Shown here piece after piece: positions 10,493 through 18,963 of a DNA stretch of 64,000 bases. The notes under the pieces were generated by a model. The model searched no databases and was not told the DNA's origin. It saw only the letters and a list, made by a program, of their open reading frames with translations. The stretch's first letter is position 1; every line of letters begins with the position of its first letter. The position numbers and the translations under genes are program-made. Source of the DNA: Hymenobacter sp. DG01 (lineage in GTDB: Bacteria; Bacteroidota; Bacteroidia; Cytophagales; Hymenobacteraceae); the NCBI RefSeq assembly GCF_006352025.1, contig NZ_CP040936.1, positions 3,970,001 through 4,034,000 of the forward strand, given 5' to 3'.

Positions 10493-11077
10493 TCAGCCAG
10501 GGTTAGTTTGCGCCGCGGCAGAGTGCGCCAGCAGCCCCGGCGGCTGATAAATACGGGCACCCCGCCGGATAAGCCCCGCATTTTCAGGCAGGTTCAGGGT
10601 CACGATGGGCTTATTGCGAGCCGCCTCGCTCTGCAGCAGCCGCTCCAGGTTGCCGCCCGGCCTGACGTAAGGAATGAAAAAACGGTCGGCCAGGTCGGCC
10701 AGGAGCAAGTCCCGAATGTCGGAGGTTTCCTGGGTAACGGTGCTGACGCTGGGCTCAAAGGGTGATACGAACAGCAATCGGCCTAGCTGAATATCCCGCT
10801 CGTACTCAAACTGCACCGTAGGCTGAATGCCCCGCCCCAGCACATACACAATGGGCTGCAGCACATCCTGCCGCAAAAACCGAAATACCGATTGCTCCAT
10901 CCGGGAGTTAAAGCCCGATACCACGCAGTAGCCTAGCTGACGCTGCTCCATGGCCCATAGGTAAGTGGTACGCTCAATACTGACGGGGTACTGACGGGAG
11001 CACAAAAGCGCCGTTTTCGGCAACCGCAGCAGCGCCGTATTTCCCACCATCCGAAGTTCTTCCGCCGACGTCCTCAT
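10493..11077 (-). CDS. Solo DprA/SLOG-like Rossmann protein
   Basis: A 194-residue protein with the core of the DprA/LOG (SLOG) fold: TALLCSRQYP, then GYCVVSGFNSRMEQSVFRFL, then PIVYVLGRGI, then a LFVSPF strand. These align with the DprA blocks for GSR, SGxAxGID and TIAVLGxG. It lacks the SAM and winged-helix domains of true DprA. SLOG proteins bind nucleotides or nucleic acid, and several act as sensors in conflict or stress systems; any such role here is inference. The C-terminal half ends in a Pro/Arg-rich tail. Either M1 or M10 could be the start. It lies upstream of the DUF1206 gene. Confidence 0.6.
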   Translation of the reverse strand: MRTSAEELRMVGNTALLRLPKTALLCSRQYPVSIERTTYLWAMEQRQLGYCVVSGFNSRMEQSVFRFLRQDVLQPIVYVLGRGIQPTVQFEYERDIQLGRLLFVSPFEPSVSTVTQETSDIRDLLLADLADRFFIPYVRPGGNLERLLQSEAARNKPIVTLNLPENAGLIRRGARIYQPPGLLAHSAAAQTNPG

Positions 11078-11432
11078 AACACCTGTCTGATGTTAAGTTA
11101 TAAATTATTATTCAATTAATTATATAAATGTGTTAAATAGAGGGTAGTAACTAAGGAGTGAAACAAAGACTTCGGGCGATGGAAAAACAGATAATGAGCA
11201 GAGAACCGGCTCGGGTACCACTGATCAGTACGTTGACTTTCCATTAACAGCGAATTTCACTGGCAAACCGAGTCGGCCCTCAGGCTAGTGGCAAGGCTGG
11301 TGAAGCAGCACAGGAGAAGTGCCGGGCTGCCGGGTTGCAGGCTACGGCGGGGGTAGCAAAAAGCAGCTGGCGCACAGGAGTAATCTGCCCTGCATTCAGT
11401 ATCATTGACTATTGCTGTGGACCTCTATTCCG
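11078..11432. other. AT-rich divergent promoter region
   Basis: 355 bases between the SLOG gene and the helical-repeat gene. Positions 11090-11160 are strongly AT-rich compared with the surroundings, as expected for promoters firing both ways. No open frame or stable hairpin is seen. Confidence 0.5.
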
Positions 11433-12968
11433 ATGGATGATTTAAGAACTACCCTGAGTACATTTTCTACTGATGAGCGCAAAGAGTTTCGGCAATTTAT
11501 TCAGCGGCAGCGGCGTAAGCAGAAAGGCCGCATGGATGTGCGCCTCTGCGACTTGCTGCTGCACCAGAAGGAATACACCACCGAGGAGCTGCTGACCCGA
11601 CTCTACCCCGAGGAGCCCAACGCAGTGGCCTACTACGCCCTGCGCAAGCGCCTCATGCGCCACCTCACCGACTACCTGCTGCTGCGCCAGCGCCAGCAAG
11701 ACCCCACGGCGGCCTCCTCAGTACGCGGGCTGCTTACCCTGGCCCAGTATCTGTTCGAGGTGGGCGTGCCGCGCCTGGCCTGGAGCACGGCGCGCAAGGC
11801 CGAAAAGCTGGCCTGCCAGAACGAACAGTACGAACTGCTGAACACCGTATATAACCTCCAGATTGCCCAGGCCGGCAGCAAGTACGCCGATGACCTGCTG
11901 GACATTATTCAGCGCCGCAACCTCAACAAAAAAGCCGCCGACGAGGAGGAGCGCGCCAACATTGCCGATAGCCTCATTCGGCAGCGGCTGCGGCAGGCGC
12001 GAGTAAAAGGCCGGGCCGGCGAGTCGTTTGATACCATTCTGCAGGACGTGTTGCGCGAGTATGATCTGCAGGAAGCCTTTGCCCGGCGCCCGGCCCTGCT
12101 TTACCGGCTCATGTCCATTGCCCGGGCGGCCATGCTGGTGCGCCGCGACTACCTCTCGTTTGCGCCCTTCGTGATGCGCTGCTACCACCTCATGGAGAAG
12201 CGCCACGGCTTTCAGCCGGCCCACCGTGAGGCCCAGCTGGGGCTGCTCTACATGATTGCGCACTCCCTGTACCGCACCCGCCGTTTCCGCGAATCGGTGG
12301 AGTACCTGGAGCGGCTGCGGGCGGTGCTGGAAAGCGGACCCAAGCTGGAATCGACGGGGCTGCGGGCGCGCTACACCTTCCTGCTGGCCGCCAACTACGC
12401 CTTCCTGCGCCGCAACGCCGACAGCATCCGGCTGCTGGAAGACATTCTGCGCACTCCGCTGGCACCCCGCGACCAGCTCACGGCCCGGCTGGGCTTGGGC
12501 TTTCATTACTTCGCCGAAGGGCAGTTTCAGAAAACCAACCAGGCCTTGCTGGGCATCGGCCGCACCGACCACTGGTGCGAGCAGGAAATGGGGGTAGAGT
12601 GGGTGCTCAACCGCAACATGGGCGAGATGCTGACCCAACTGGAGCTTGGTAACCCCGATCTGGCCCTGAACCGCCTGCGCGCCATTGAGCGGCTGATTAA
12701 AGAACGGTTCGGGCCCGATGGCGGCGGCTACGCCGCTGTGCTCTACTACCTGCAGCTGGTACGCGACATCGTGGATGAGCCAGAGCTAGCCCGCACGTCG
12801 GCCTTTGCCGAGCGGGCCGCTCAAATTCCGTCCTTCGTGCCCCTGGAGCAGGAAGACTTACAGGCCCTGAGCTTCTACAGCTGGCTTAAAGCCCGTATTC
12901 AGTCCCGGCCTTACTATGAGGTGCTGCTGGAACTGGCCGGCGCCACTGAAGCGGTGCCAGCGGGGTAG
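11433..12968 (+). CDS. Helical-repeat (TPR-like) protein of unknown function
   Basis: 511 residues from the ATG at 11433 (MDDLRTTLSTFSTDERKEFR); an upstream TTG would add seven residues. No signal peptide. The N-terminal 90 residues look like a small helical domain (EERKEF-type start, then YYALRKRLMRHLTDYLL). The rest is a series of antiparallel helix pairs with TPR-like spacing, rich in Leu/Arg/Ala. Such proteins are common and unnamed in Cytophagales. Probably a cytoplasmic scaffold; partners are unknown. It is followed by a REP-like palindrome. Confidence 0.7.
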   Translation: MDDLRTTLSTFSTDERKEFRQFIQRQRRKQKGRMDVRLCDLLLHQKEYTTEELLTRLYPEEPNAVAYYALRKRLMRHLTDYLLLRQRQQDPTAASSVRGLLTLAQYLFEVGVPRLAWSTARKAEKLACQNEQYELLNTVYNLQIAQAGSKYADDLLDIIQRRNLNKKAADEEERANIADSLIRQRLRQARVKGRAGESFDTILQDVLREYDLQEAFARRPALLYRLMSIARAAMLVRRDYLSFAPFVMRCYHLMEKRHGFQPAHREAQLGLLYMIAHSLYRTRRFRESVEYLERLRAVLESGPKLESTGLRARYTFLLAANYAFLRRNADSIRLLEDILRTPLAPRDQLTARLGLGFHYFAEGQFQKTNQALLGIGRTDHWCEQEMGVEWVLNRNMGEMLTQLELGNPDLALNRLRAIERLIKERFGPDGGGYAAVLYYLQLVRDIVDEPELARTSAFAERAAQIPSFVPLEQEDLQALSFYSWLKARIQSRPYYEVLLELAGATEAVPAG

Positions 12969-12980
12969 TAAGTATTCTAA

Positions 12981-13113
12981 GAACGTCATGTCGAGACATC
13001 TTGCGTGCTGGTGTTCGCCTCACCCCCGGCCCCCTCTCCAAGGGGAGAGGGGGAGTGAGTAGCACTGCAACGTCAGCCAAGCGAGATGTCTCGACAAGCT
13101 CGACATGACGTTC
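12981..13113. repeat. REP-like palindromic element, copy A, nested
   Basis: The outer arms begin GAACGTCATGTCGAG at 12981 and end with its complement at 13113. They continue through the ACATCT and GCTGACGTT blocks shared with the element at 34467-34561. The left arm lacks about nine bases present in the right arm. The centre holds a second hairpin (CCCCCTCTCC / GGAGAGGGGG, about 13030-13055). It is intergenic, after the helical-repeat gene. Confidence 0.75.
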
Positions 13114-13145
13114 TTTGAGCAGTATCTGCCTACCCCTAAAAACCC

Positions 13146-13177
13146 AAAAGCCCCGGCTGGTAGCAACCGGGGCTTTT
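13146..13177. terminator. Terminator hairpin
   Basis: AAAAGCCCCGG at 13146-13156 pairs perfectly with CCGGGGCTTTT at 13167-13177 and has flanking A/T runs. It serves the minus-strand Ala-rich lipoprotein gene, and possibly the + strand gene upstream. Confidence 0.8.
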
Positions 13178-13199
13178 TCTAATAATCCGAAACGAAGAG

Positions 13200-13529
13200 C
13201 TAGTCGTTCTTGGTAGCGGCGTTGATTTCAGCTTTGGCGTCGGCGGCAGCTTCTTTCGATTCGGCTTTCACTTCGGCAGCGGCGGCTTCGGTTTTGGCTT
13301 CGGCTTTATCAGCGGCGTTTTCGATGGCGTCACCGGCTTTGTCGGCGGCAGCTTCGGTTTCGTTAGCGGCGTTGGTGGCTTCAGCCGAGGCAGCGTCGCC
13401 TACGTGTTCAGCGGCAGCTTCGGTGTGCTCACCAGCGGCTTCAGCGTTTTCTTTGCCTTCCTGGGTGCAGGAAGTGGCGGAGAAAGCAACGGCGGCAGCA
13501 ACAAACAGGGACTTGAAGAGGGTTTTCAT
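13200..13529 (-). CDS. Ala/Glu/Lys-rich low-complexity lipoprotein
   Basis: 109 residues from the ATG at 13529. The signal peptide MKTLFKSLFVAAAVAFSATSC is of lipoprotein type. The remainder is almost only Ala, Glu, Lys, Asp and Thr in an 11-residue-like rhythm (AEAAGEH, AAADKAGDAIENAADKAEAK). This predicts one long amphipathic or coiled-coil helix, similar to Lpp-like or LEA-like proteins. It is probably anchored in the envelope; function unknown. Such low-complexity genes vary in length between relatives. Confidence 0.7.
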   Translation of the reverse strand: MKTLFKSLFVAAAVAFSATSCTQEGKENAEAAGEHTEAAAEHVGDAASAEATNAANETEAAADKAGDAIENAADKAEAKTEAAAAEVKAESKEAAADAKAEINAATKND

Positions 13530-13718
13530 GAGGGTGTGTAGAAGAAGGTAAGTGGAGATGAAGCACAACAGCTGGCGTTGTACAGAGCTTAATAGCTGAG
13601 CTTTGGGAAGGTAACCCGCACCTCATCGAAAGATTTCTTCCGTGCTTTGCGGCCCCAACTTCCGGCCTGGTGGCGCGTACTGCCGCCTACCCCTTTTCCT
13701 TGCTCAAAGCCGCCTTTC

Positions 13719-14168
13719 ATGCGTTTTCGATTTCTCCTGCTGGCCTGTTTGCTCTTCGCTACCCACTTGGCCGTGGCCCAGGCCAACGACGGCTTTCAGC
13801 GGCGCGACGGCAGCATGTACCTCATCCGAAACGGTGAAACCCGCCCCATGACCCGCGACGTGCGCCTGCCCAACGGCCGCCTCATCACCCGCGACGGTTT
13901 TGTGGTAGCCCGCGATGGGAAGCGCACGGAGCTGAAGGATGGGCAAGGCTGCACCCTACTCGGCGAGCCGGTAACCATCCGGCCGCAGCCCGATGGCCGG
14001 CTGCTATTGGCCACCAGTGTGGCCCCGCGCCCTGTCGCTCCGGCAGCCCCTGTCAGCTACTCAGAGGCTGTTTGGCGCTGGCTGGAGGGTAGGGGAAAAG
14101 GCAAAGGACGGGGCAGAGGCAAAGGCCACGAGAAGTTTAAGCATAAGCACAAACACGACGATGATTGA
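13719..14168 (+). CDS. Secreted DUF6799-like protein with Lys/His-rich tail
   Basis: 149 residues from the ATG at 13719; signal peptide MRFRFLLLACLLFATHLAVA. The body has short repeats of the form DGSMYLIRNGETRPM and DGFVVARDGKRTELKDG, matching DUF6799, a small Bacteroidota domain of unknown role. The C-terminus changes to a strongly basic tail, GKGKGRGRGKGHEKFKHKHK, then acidic Asp residues. The alternating Lys/His could bind metal or polyanions (inference). It is convergent with the NERD/WG gene, 14 bases apart. Confidence 0.65.
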   Translation: MRFRFLLLACLLFATHLAVAQANDGFQRRDGSMYLIRNGETRPMTRDVRLPNGRLITRDGFVVARDGKRTELKDGQGCTLLGEPVTIRPQPDGRLLLATSVAPRPVAPAAPVSYSEAVWRWLEGRGKGKGRGRGKGHEKFKHKHKHDDD

Positions 14169-14182
14169 GCCCTGGCGGTAGG

Positions 14183-16255
14183 TCAGTCTTTCACTTCGTC
14201 GCCGTCCCTATCAATAAAGAACGTGCGCCCTTGCTGCGTTACGCGGGCCCGGCCCTGGGCGTCAAAGTCGGTGGCGCTGGCGTATCGCCCAAAAGGAGCC
14301 GTTCCCACGGTAGTATCCGCTAAGTATTCGGGCCGGATGAAGGTGAAGTAGCCTTTGGTTTTTATCCGGGCCAAGTCTTGGTCAAACGAATACGCTTCCT
14401 GAAAGATGACCGGGCTGGAAGCCGGCTCATCGGGGCCGCTGATGTAGTGCCAGCCCCGGTAGTCGAGCACGGCGGCGTAACCCCCGGCGAAGTCGCGGGC
14501 AGCGTAGTAGTAAGCCCCGAATTCCTCACCCCCTGTGTCTATAAAGGTGTAGGCTTTGCCGACCCGGGCCCGGGCGAAACCGCCTGAGTACGGGTATAGG
14601 GCATCGTAGGCGGGCTTGATGATTTCCGTGCCATCATCCTGCACGAAGCCAAACACTCCGTTCAGTTCTACCACCGCCTTCCCCTGGTGGAAAGTATCAA
14701 TGCGGGCGTAGCGGGCCGGTAACAGGGTATCACCATCGGGTGTGAGCAGGCCATAGCGACCCTGCTGCTGAAAAGGAACCGGCGCTTCCGGGTCTCCGCA
14801 ACGGGTAATGCCCACGGCCAATAGCACGGCCAGCAGCCCACCACCTGCTACATAGGCAAGCTGGCGCGGCTGGCGGCGTACCTGAGCTGCCCAGGGCGCT
14901 ATACCGCTGCTCAGTCGGCGCAGGGCCGGCCGCCACCGGTTGAGACCAGCCAGAAACTGCTGCCGCGCTTCGGCGGGCCGCCCAAACTGCGGGCGGCGGG
15001 GCGGCGCTGCCGGACCGGTAGGGTTTGCCGGACTAACGGGGGTAGCACTGGTAGCAGGTTCTTCAACAGCTGCTGGCATTGGTGAGGTTGCAGCTGGTTC
15101 AGGGGGTAGGGTGGGGGGATGCGGTACCGGCGGGACGGTAGCGGCGCTGCCCGGCGGCAGCACGGTTGGGGCCGAAGAAAGGCGCTCAATCAGGTTTTCC
15201 AGCTGTTGAATCTTGCTGCCCAGCTCCTGGTTGCGGCGCTCCAACTCCTGTCGATACGCCTGAATAGATGCTTCCAGCGCGGCTTTCTCGCGTTTTTCGG
15301 CGGCCAGTTGTTGCTGCAGGTCGGGGGCTTCGGTGGCGGCCACGGGGGTAGCGGCCAGCTGCTGCTGCAGTTGGGCAATGCGCTGCTCCCGCTCGGTTTC
15401 GCGGGTTTCCATGGCCTGTAGCTGCTGGCTGAGGTCGGCCTGCAGGCTAGTGCGCAGCTGTTCCAGCTCCTGCTTTTCCTGGCTGCGCGCTTCCAGGTCC
15501 ACCTCATAACCGGTGGTGCGCCGGTCCAGCTCATCCACATCCTCCGCCCCCAGCCACCGCCACAACTGCCCCGCCTTCTGCCGAAACAACGTTGCGGGTC
15601 CTGCCGCCTCAGCTAGCGAGGCGGTAGGGGGTAGGGGGCTGTCAACCGGTGCTACCTCGTTATCCAAAGCAAACCCCAGGCTCTGACACAGCTGCTCCAA
15701 GTCAGTGGGCGTCAGGTCGATTTCGGGGGAAGCCAGCTGGGCCAGGCGGCGGGTGAAACGGGCCGGGTCGGGCAGCAAATGGAAGGTAGAAGCAGCGGGC
15801 ACGGCGGCCATGCGCGCTTCTACCTCCGGCCCAAACCGCACGGGGGCGCCAAACAGCACCAGCCCGGTAGTAAACTGCAGGTTGGCGGCCTCAGGCGGGA
15901 GGTGCGGCGTGAGGTAGGCAACCAAAGCGGCCCGCTGCTGCTCGAAGCGGTTGAAGGGGTTTTCGGCGTCGTCGGGGAGTTCCAGCGGAGCGCCATCGAG
16001 CAGCCACGTACCCGTGCGTAAATCCGGAATGTGGAGCAGGCCGCCCGTAGGTATCAGCTGCAGAACCGTAATACTGCGCGGGCGTACCACCACGGCATCC
16101 AGCCGGTAGTCGGGGCGGGTGGCATCGGGGGCTATGTTGCCCAGCAGCACCGTGTACGGCGCTCCGGCCTCGGCGCGCAGGGCGGCGGCCACCGCCTCAA
16201 ACTGCTGCTGTCGGGTGGGAGAAGAAAAAGGAGCCGATAGGTAGGTGTGCAGCAT
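14183..16255 (-). CDS. NERD-like, coiled-coil, single-TM, WG-repeat protein
   Basis: 690 residues from M12 of the open frame (MLHTYLSAPFSSPTRQQQ); the upstream start at 16288 is possible. Residues 1-215 resemble a NERD-type nuclease-related domain (YTVLLGNIAPD, DYRLDAVVVRPRSITVLQL). Residues 250-355 are a Gln/Glu/Leu-rich coiled coil, then a Pro/Ala/Thr-rich linker. One TM helix lies near 462-480 (LAYVAGGGLLAVLLAVGITR). The C-terminal 200 residues hold WG-type repeats (GRYGLLTPDGDTLLPARY, GVFGFVQDDGTEIIKPAYD). Topology would place the NERD part and the WG part on opposite sides of a membrane. Function unknown. Confidence 0.65.
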   Translation of the reverse strand: MLHTYLSAPFSSPTRQQQFEAVAAALRAEAGAPYTVLLGNIAPDATRPDYRLDAVVVRPRSITVLQLIPTGGLLHIPDLRTGTWLLDGAPLELPDDAENPFNRFEQQRAALVAYLTPHLPPEAANLQFTTGLVLFGAPVRFGPEVEARMAAVPAASTFHLLPDPARFTRRLAQLASPEIDLTPTDLEQLCQSLGFALDNEVAPVDSPLPPTASLAEAAGPATLFRQKAGQLWRWLGAEDVDELDRRTTGYEVDLEARSQEKQELEQLRTSLQADLSQQLQAMETRETEREQRIAQLQQQLAATPVAATEAPDLQQQLAAEKREKAALEASIQAYRQELERRNQELGSKIQQLENLIERLSSAPTVLPPGSAATVPPVPHPPTLPPEPAATSPMPAAVEEPATSATPVSPANPTGPAAPPRRPQFGRPAEARQQFLAGLNRWRPALRRLSSGIAPWAAQVRRQPRQLAYVAGGGLLAVLLAVGITRCGDPEAPVPFQQQGRYGLLTPDGDTLLPARYARIDTFHQGKAVVELNGVFGFVQDDGTEIIKPAYDALYPYSGGFARARVGKAYTFIDTGGEEFGAYYYAARDFAGGYAAVLDYRGWHYISGPDEPASSPVIFQEAYSFDQDLARIKTKGYFTFIRPEYLADTTVGTAPFGRYASATDFDAQGRARVTQQGRTFFIDRDGDEVKD

Positions 16256-16401
16256 AGGGTAATAGAAGAAGCGCAATAACGCGGCCATAACTGGCCGCGC
16301 CGGGTTGTACGACCGTTTCCTGATTGGGGTGTGCCAACTTTTCCGCGCCGGGGCAAGTATAGACGTTTACCTCTCCCTCAACCCTAGCTTTCCCTTTTAT
16401 T

Positions 16402-16803
16402 ATGGATTCCACCGCCTCAACTCCCCAAACTCCGCCTACCCCTTCCGTGCCGCTCGACGTTACGGATCAGCAAAATTCGGCCCTGCTGGAAGATACCCTG
16501 AACCTGCTCAACGCCGGCGCCCCCGACAAAGCTGGGGAAAAAGGCCTGGCCGAAATTGACCGGTGGGCCGAAGTGCTGCGCGCCTCTGAGCGCCCCGGCC
16601 TGGCCAAAATCATTCAGGAGCTTTCTAACCTGCGCGAGCAACTCAGCTCCTCCGATGCCGAGGCACACGACATAGCCGAAACGCTGGCTACCCTGGGCGC
16701 CGAAACCTCCAAAGTAGCCGACGAAACCTCCGACGGCTACAGCGCCCCGCTGGCTCAGCTGGGCAAACTGCTCATCAAGCTCGGCTCCACCCTCTCGCGC
16801 TAA
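16402..16803 (+). CDS. Small acidic helical hypothetical protein
   Basis: A 133-residue cytoplasmic protein with no signal peptide. After a Pro/Thr-rich N-terminus it is all helix: LLEDTLNLLNAGAPDKAGEK, IDRWAEVLRASERPGLAKII and DIAETLATLGAETSKVA. The pattern suggests a small helical bundle. I do not recognise a family. It is divergent from the NERD/WG gene and closed by a good terminator. Confidence 0.6.
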   Translation: MDSTASTPQTPPTPSVPLDVTDQQNSALLEDTLNLLNAGAPDKAGEKGLAEIDRWAEVLRASERPGLAKIIQELSNLREQLSSSDAEAHDIAETLATLGAETSKVADETSDGYSAPLAQLGKLLIKLGSTLSR

Positions 16804-16830
16804 GCCGCTTCCGCCGAAGTCTGACAACGT

Positions 16831-16863
16831 AAAAAGCCCTGACTTACACGGTCAGGGCTTTTT
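16831..16863. terminator. Terminator hairpin
   Basis: AAAAAGCCCTGAC at 16831-16843 pairs with GTCAGGGCTTTTT at 16851-16863 across a 7-base loop and ends in T residues. Confidence 0.85.
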
Positions 16864-16923
16864 GGGTTCAGGCCAAACAATAGGGTAGGCGAAAGGTATT
16901 CACCTCTTCCGGCGGGTGCGCCG

Positions 16924-16931
16924 TACTTTTG
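16924..16931 (+). promoter_or_regulatory. -7 promoter box (TACTTTTG)
   Basis: Perfect TAnnTTTG match 19 bases before the ATG at 16951. Confidence 0.65.
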
Positions 16932-16950
16932 CAGCCTTATTCCAGTACCT

Positions 16951-17970
16951 ATGTCTGAAATTCAGCCTCTCGACGACCTCACGCTGTACGACCCCTTCGA
17001 GGGGATGCGCTTCACGATGCACCGCTGCTTCCTGTGCGGCACGCCCACTACCCCCCCGCAGGACACCATACCGGTTTTCGCCGATTGGCTGATGACGCGC
17101 TACAACCTGCGGGAGCGGCAGATGAAGCTACTGGATATGAGCATTGTGCAGTATCAGGATCTGCGGATTGCCTGCTGCCCCAAGTGCCGGACCCAGCACG
17201 TTGAGCCCCTGGAAGCCCGCATGGAAGTGGCCGCCGAGAAGGGGGTAGCCGGTTTTCGGGAGGTGGATGAGCAGACCCTGTTTTTGTGGCTGGGCAAGAT
17301 GTTCTATGGTATTCTGGTCACGGAACTGCTCACAGAGCTCGATCCGTTGGCCAAGCCGCAGTATCCGCTGGCCGAAAACGCCCTGCTGCTGAGGCGCTTC
17401 CAGGCGTTCTTTCAGCCCTTACAGGCCTTGCGGGTGCCCATGGAGTACGATGATTTCACGCCCGCTTCCATCTTTGTTCTGGAAGCCGACCCGCGCGAGG
17501 ATACCATGCCCTTTGAGTATGATGACGACCTGAGTACCATGGGGTTCAGCATCAAGCTCGGGAATGCCGTGCTGGTAGCCTGCCTTGTCGATAACGGTAT
17601 TATTCAGCAGGCCATGCGCCGCGTGTACCAGGATGCTTACCGCCCCCTGCACCCCGTGCAGATTGCGGAGTTCAAGGCCCGGGTGTACTATGCCGCGTAC
17701 ATCCTCAACGTCATCCCCGACTACTACCCCCGCGCCGTGCGGCCGGGTGATACGGAAGTCGTGATGGACACGCTGATAGACGACGTAACGACCTCTATTT
17801 TCAACCCTTGGGAAAATAGCGCCTACGGACAATCGTTGCTGGAAATGTGGAAACGGTGGCAGATCCCGCTGGAGGAAATTCTGCGCAACCCGGCCGAGCC
17901 GCTTACCTTCCTGTATGATGCGGATGGGCAGCCCCAGGTGCTGGAGCACTTCCCTCGGAAGGCCGGGTAG
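16951..17970 (+). CDS. Hypothetical protein with N-terminal zinc-ribbon cysteines
   Basis: A 339-residue cytoplasmic protein. The N-terminus has CFLCG near residue 26 and CCPKC near residue 75, a CxxC-x(n)-CxxC layout suited to one zinc. The rest is mixed alpha/beta without known motifs (LFLWLGKMFYGILVTELL, FSIKLGNAVLVACLVDNG). HNH endonucleases can have similar cysteines, but no HNH histidine/asparagine core is evident. The start is supported by a -7 box 19 bases upstream. Unrecognised family, probably lineage-conserved. Confidence 0.6.
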   Translation: MSEIQPLDDLTLYDPFEGMRFTMHRCFLCGTPTTPPQDTIPVFADWLMTRYNLRERQMKLLDMSIVQYQDLRIACCPKCRTQHVEPLEARMEVAAEKGVAGFREVDEQTLFLWLGKMFYGILVTELLTELDPLAKPQYPLAENALLLRRFQAFFQPLQALRVPMEYDDFTPASIFVLEADPREDTMPFEYDDDLSTMGFSIKLGNAVLVACLVDNGIIQQAMRRVYQDAYRPLHPVQIAEFKARVYYAAYILNVIPDYYPRAVRPGDTEVVMDTLIDDVTTSIFNPWENSAYGQSLLEMWKRWQIPLEEILRNPAEPLTFLYDADGQPQVLEHFPRKAG

Positions 17971-17985
17971 GAAAAGGAGTGTCGC

Positions 17986-18513
17986 CTAACCCGGTTGCCA
18001 GGTGGGTTCTTCGGCGTACTTGGTAAGCTTGATGTTGGTCCAGCGTCCTTCGAAGCCGGCTTTTTTCTTGCATTCCCGCTCACTCACCAGCACATCTACG
18101 GCGTGGCGGTGGCGGCGGTTCATGGTGTCGTGAATGACGTACACGCCGTCGAGGTCGGCAGAAATACCGCGTACACGGACCTTTTCGCCGTAGCGGAAGG
18201 GGCCACCCCACTTGTCAAGCAGGTCGCGGGAAACGGCCAGCCAGCGGGTTTTGCTGGAGTGGCGCTCTGGAATGATGGAGCCGTCAGCGGTTTCCATCGG
18301 GTTGTCATCGGTCTGGGCCTGTTCGGGCCAGTAGGTAGTAGCCGTAACGCGGTACGACAGCGTCTTGGGCGTCTTTTTTACGGACATCACCGGCAGCGCA
18401 ATGGCTACCGGACGGGGGCTAAGCGTTGCCACGGTTGAAGGCAAGGCCAAGGCAGGGACAGAAATAGTGCGGGGCGGGAATAGGAAGGTCAGTAGGAATA
18501 AGGCAATGGACAT
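17986..18513 (-). CDS. Exported 3D-domain (RlpA-like barrel) protein
   Basis: A 175-residue protein with an N-terminal hydrophobic export segment (MSIALFLLTFLFPP). The mature part has a 3D/double-psi barrel pattern: VTATTYWPEQ, an ETADGSIIPE loop, RWLAVSRDLL, GEKVRVRG, then DGVYVIHDTMNRRHRHAVDVLV. The last block carries the aspartates that name the domain in MltA/YabE-like proteins. Related domains bind or cleave peptidoglycan glycan strands; lytic activity here is not shown. It is convergent with the zinc-ribbon gene. Confidence 0.7.
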   Translation of the reverse strand: MSIALFLLTFLFPPRTISVPALALPSTVATLSPRPVAIALPVMSVKKTPKTLSYRVTATTYWPEQAQTDDNPMETADGSIIPERHSSKTRWLAVSRDLLDKWGGPFRYGEKVRVRGISADLDGVYVIHDTMNRRHRHAVDVLVSERECKKKAGFEGRWTNIKLTKYAEEPTWQPG

Positions 18514-18963
18514 GACGTTTGGGTTCGTGAACTCTCGCTTTGGTCCGGAGAGGATGGACAGCCGGCCCGACTCGGCTAAGGGTAGAGCGCCATCTGGATT
18601 AGCAGAAGAAAAACGCCCTTAAGAGTATAGTAAGCGGCTTTATAGGCCGAAAACAGACGCAAATAGCAGGTGAAACGGAGTTAAATATAGATAATTATAA
18701 TAATTATTTGTACTTACAACATGATGTCATTTTGAAGGGCTCAAAGGTAAGGACTTTTTTCTAAATGGGTTTTTCAGGTATTGCTAATAAATTTAGTCAA
18801 AAAAGTATCAAGTAATTCCGATATAGTTTGGCCGCTTACGGTGGTTGCCGGTTCAGGGTTATAGACGGGGTAGGAACCTGCCCATGATCAGGACGTATGG
18901 GAAAGCGGGGGAGCCTGACGGCTTCTCGTCTGCTCTCTTTTCCTTAACCAACCCTTACTGTTC
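18514..18963. other. AT-rich intergenic region
   Basis: 450 bases between the 3D-domain gene and the MRJP-family gene. The middle (about 18650-18830) is AT-rich and likely holds promoters for both flanking genes. No open frame, terminator or repeat seen. Confidence 0.5.

Noticed and set aside
13025..13060. CRISPR-like repeat
   Set aside because: The repeats are inverted, not direct and spaced. No direct-repeat array exists anywhere in the window.
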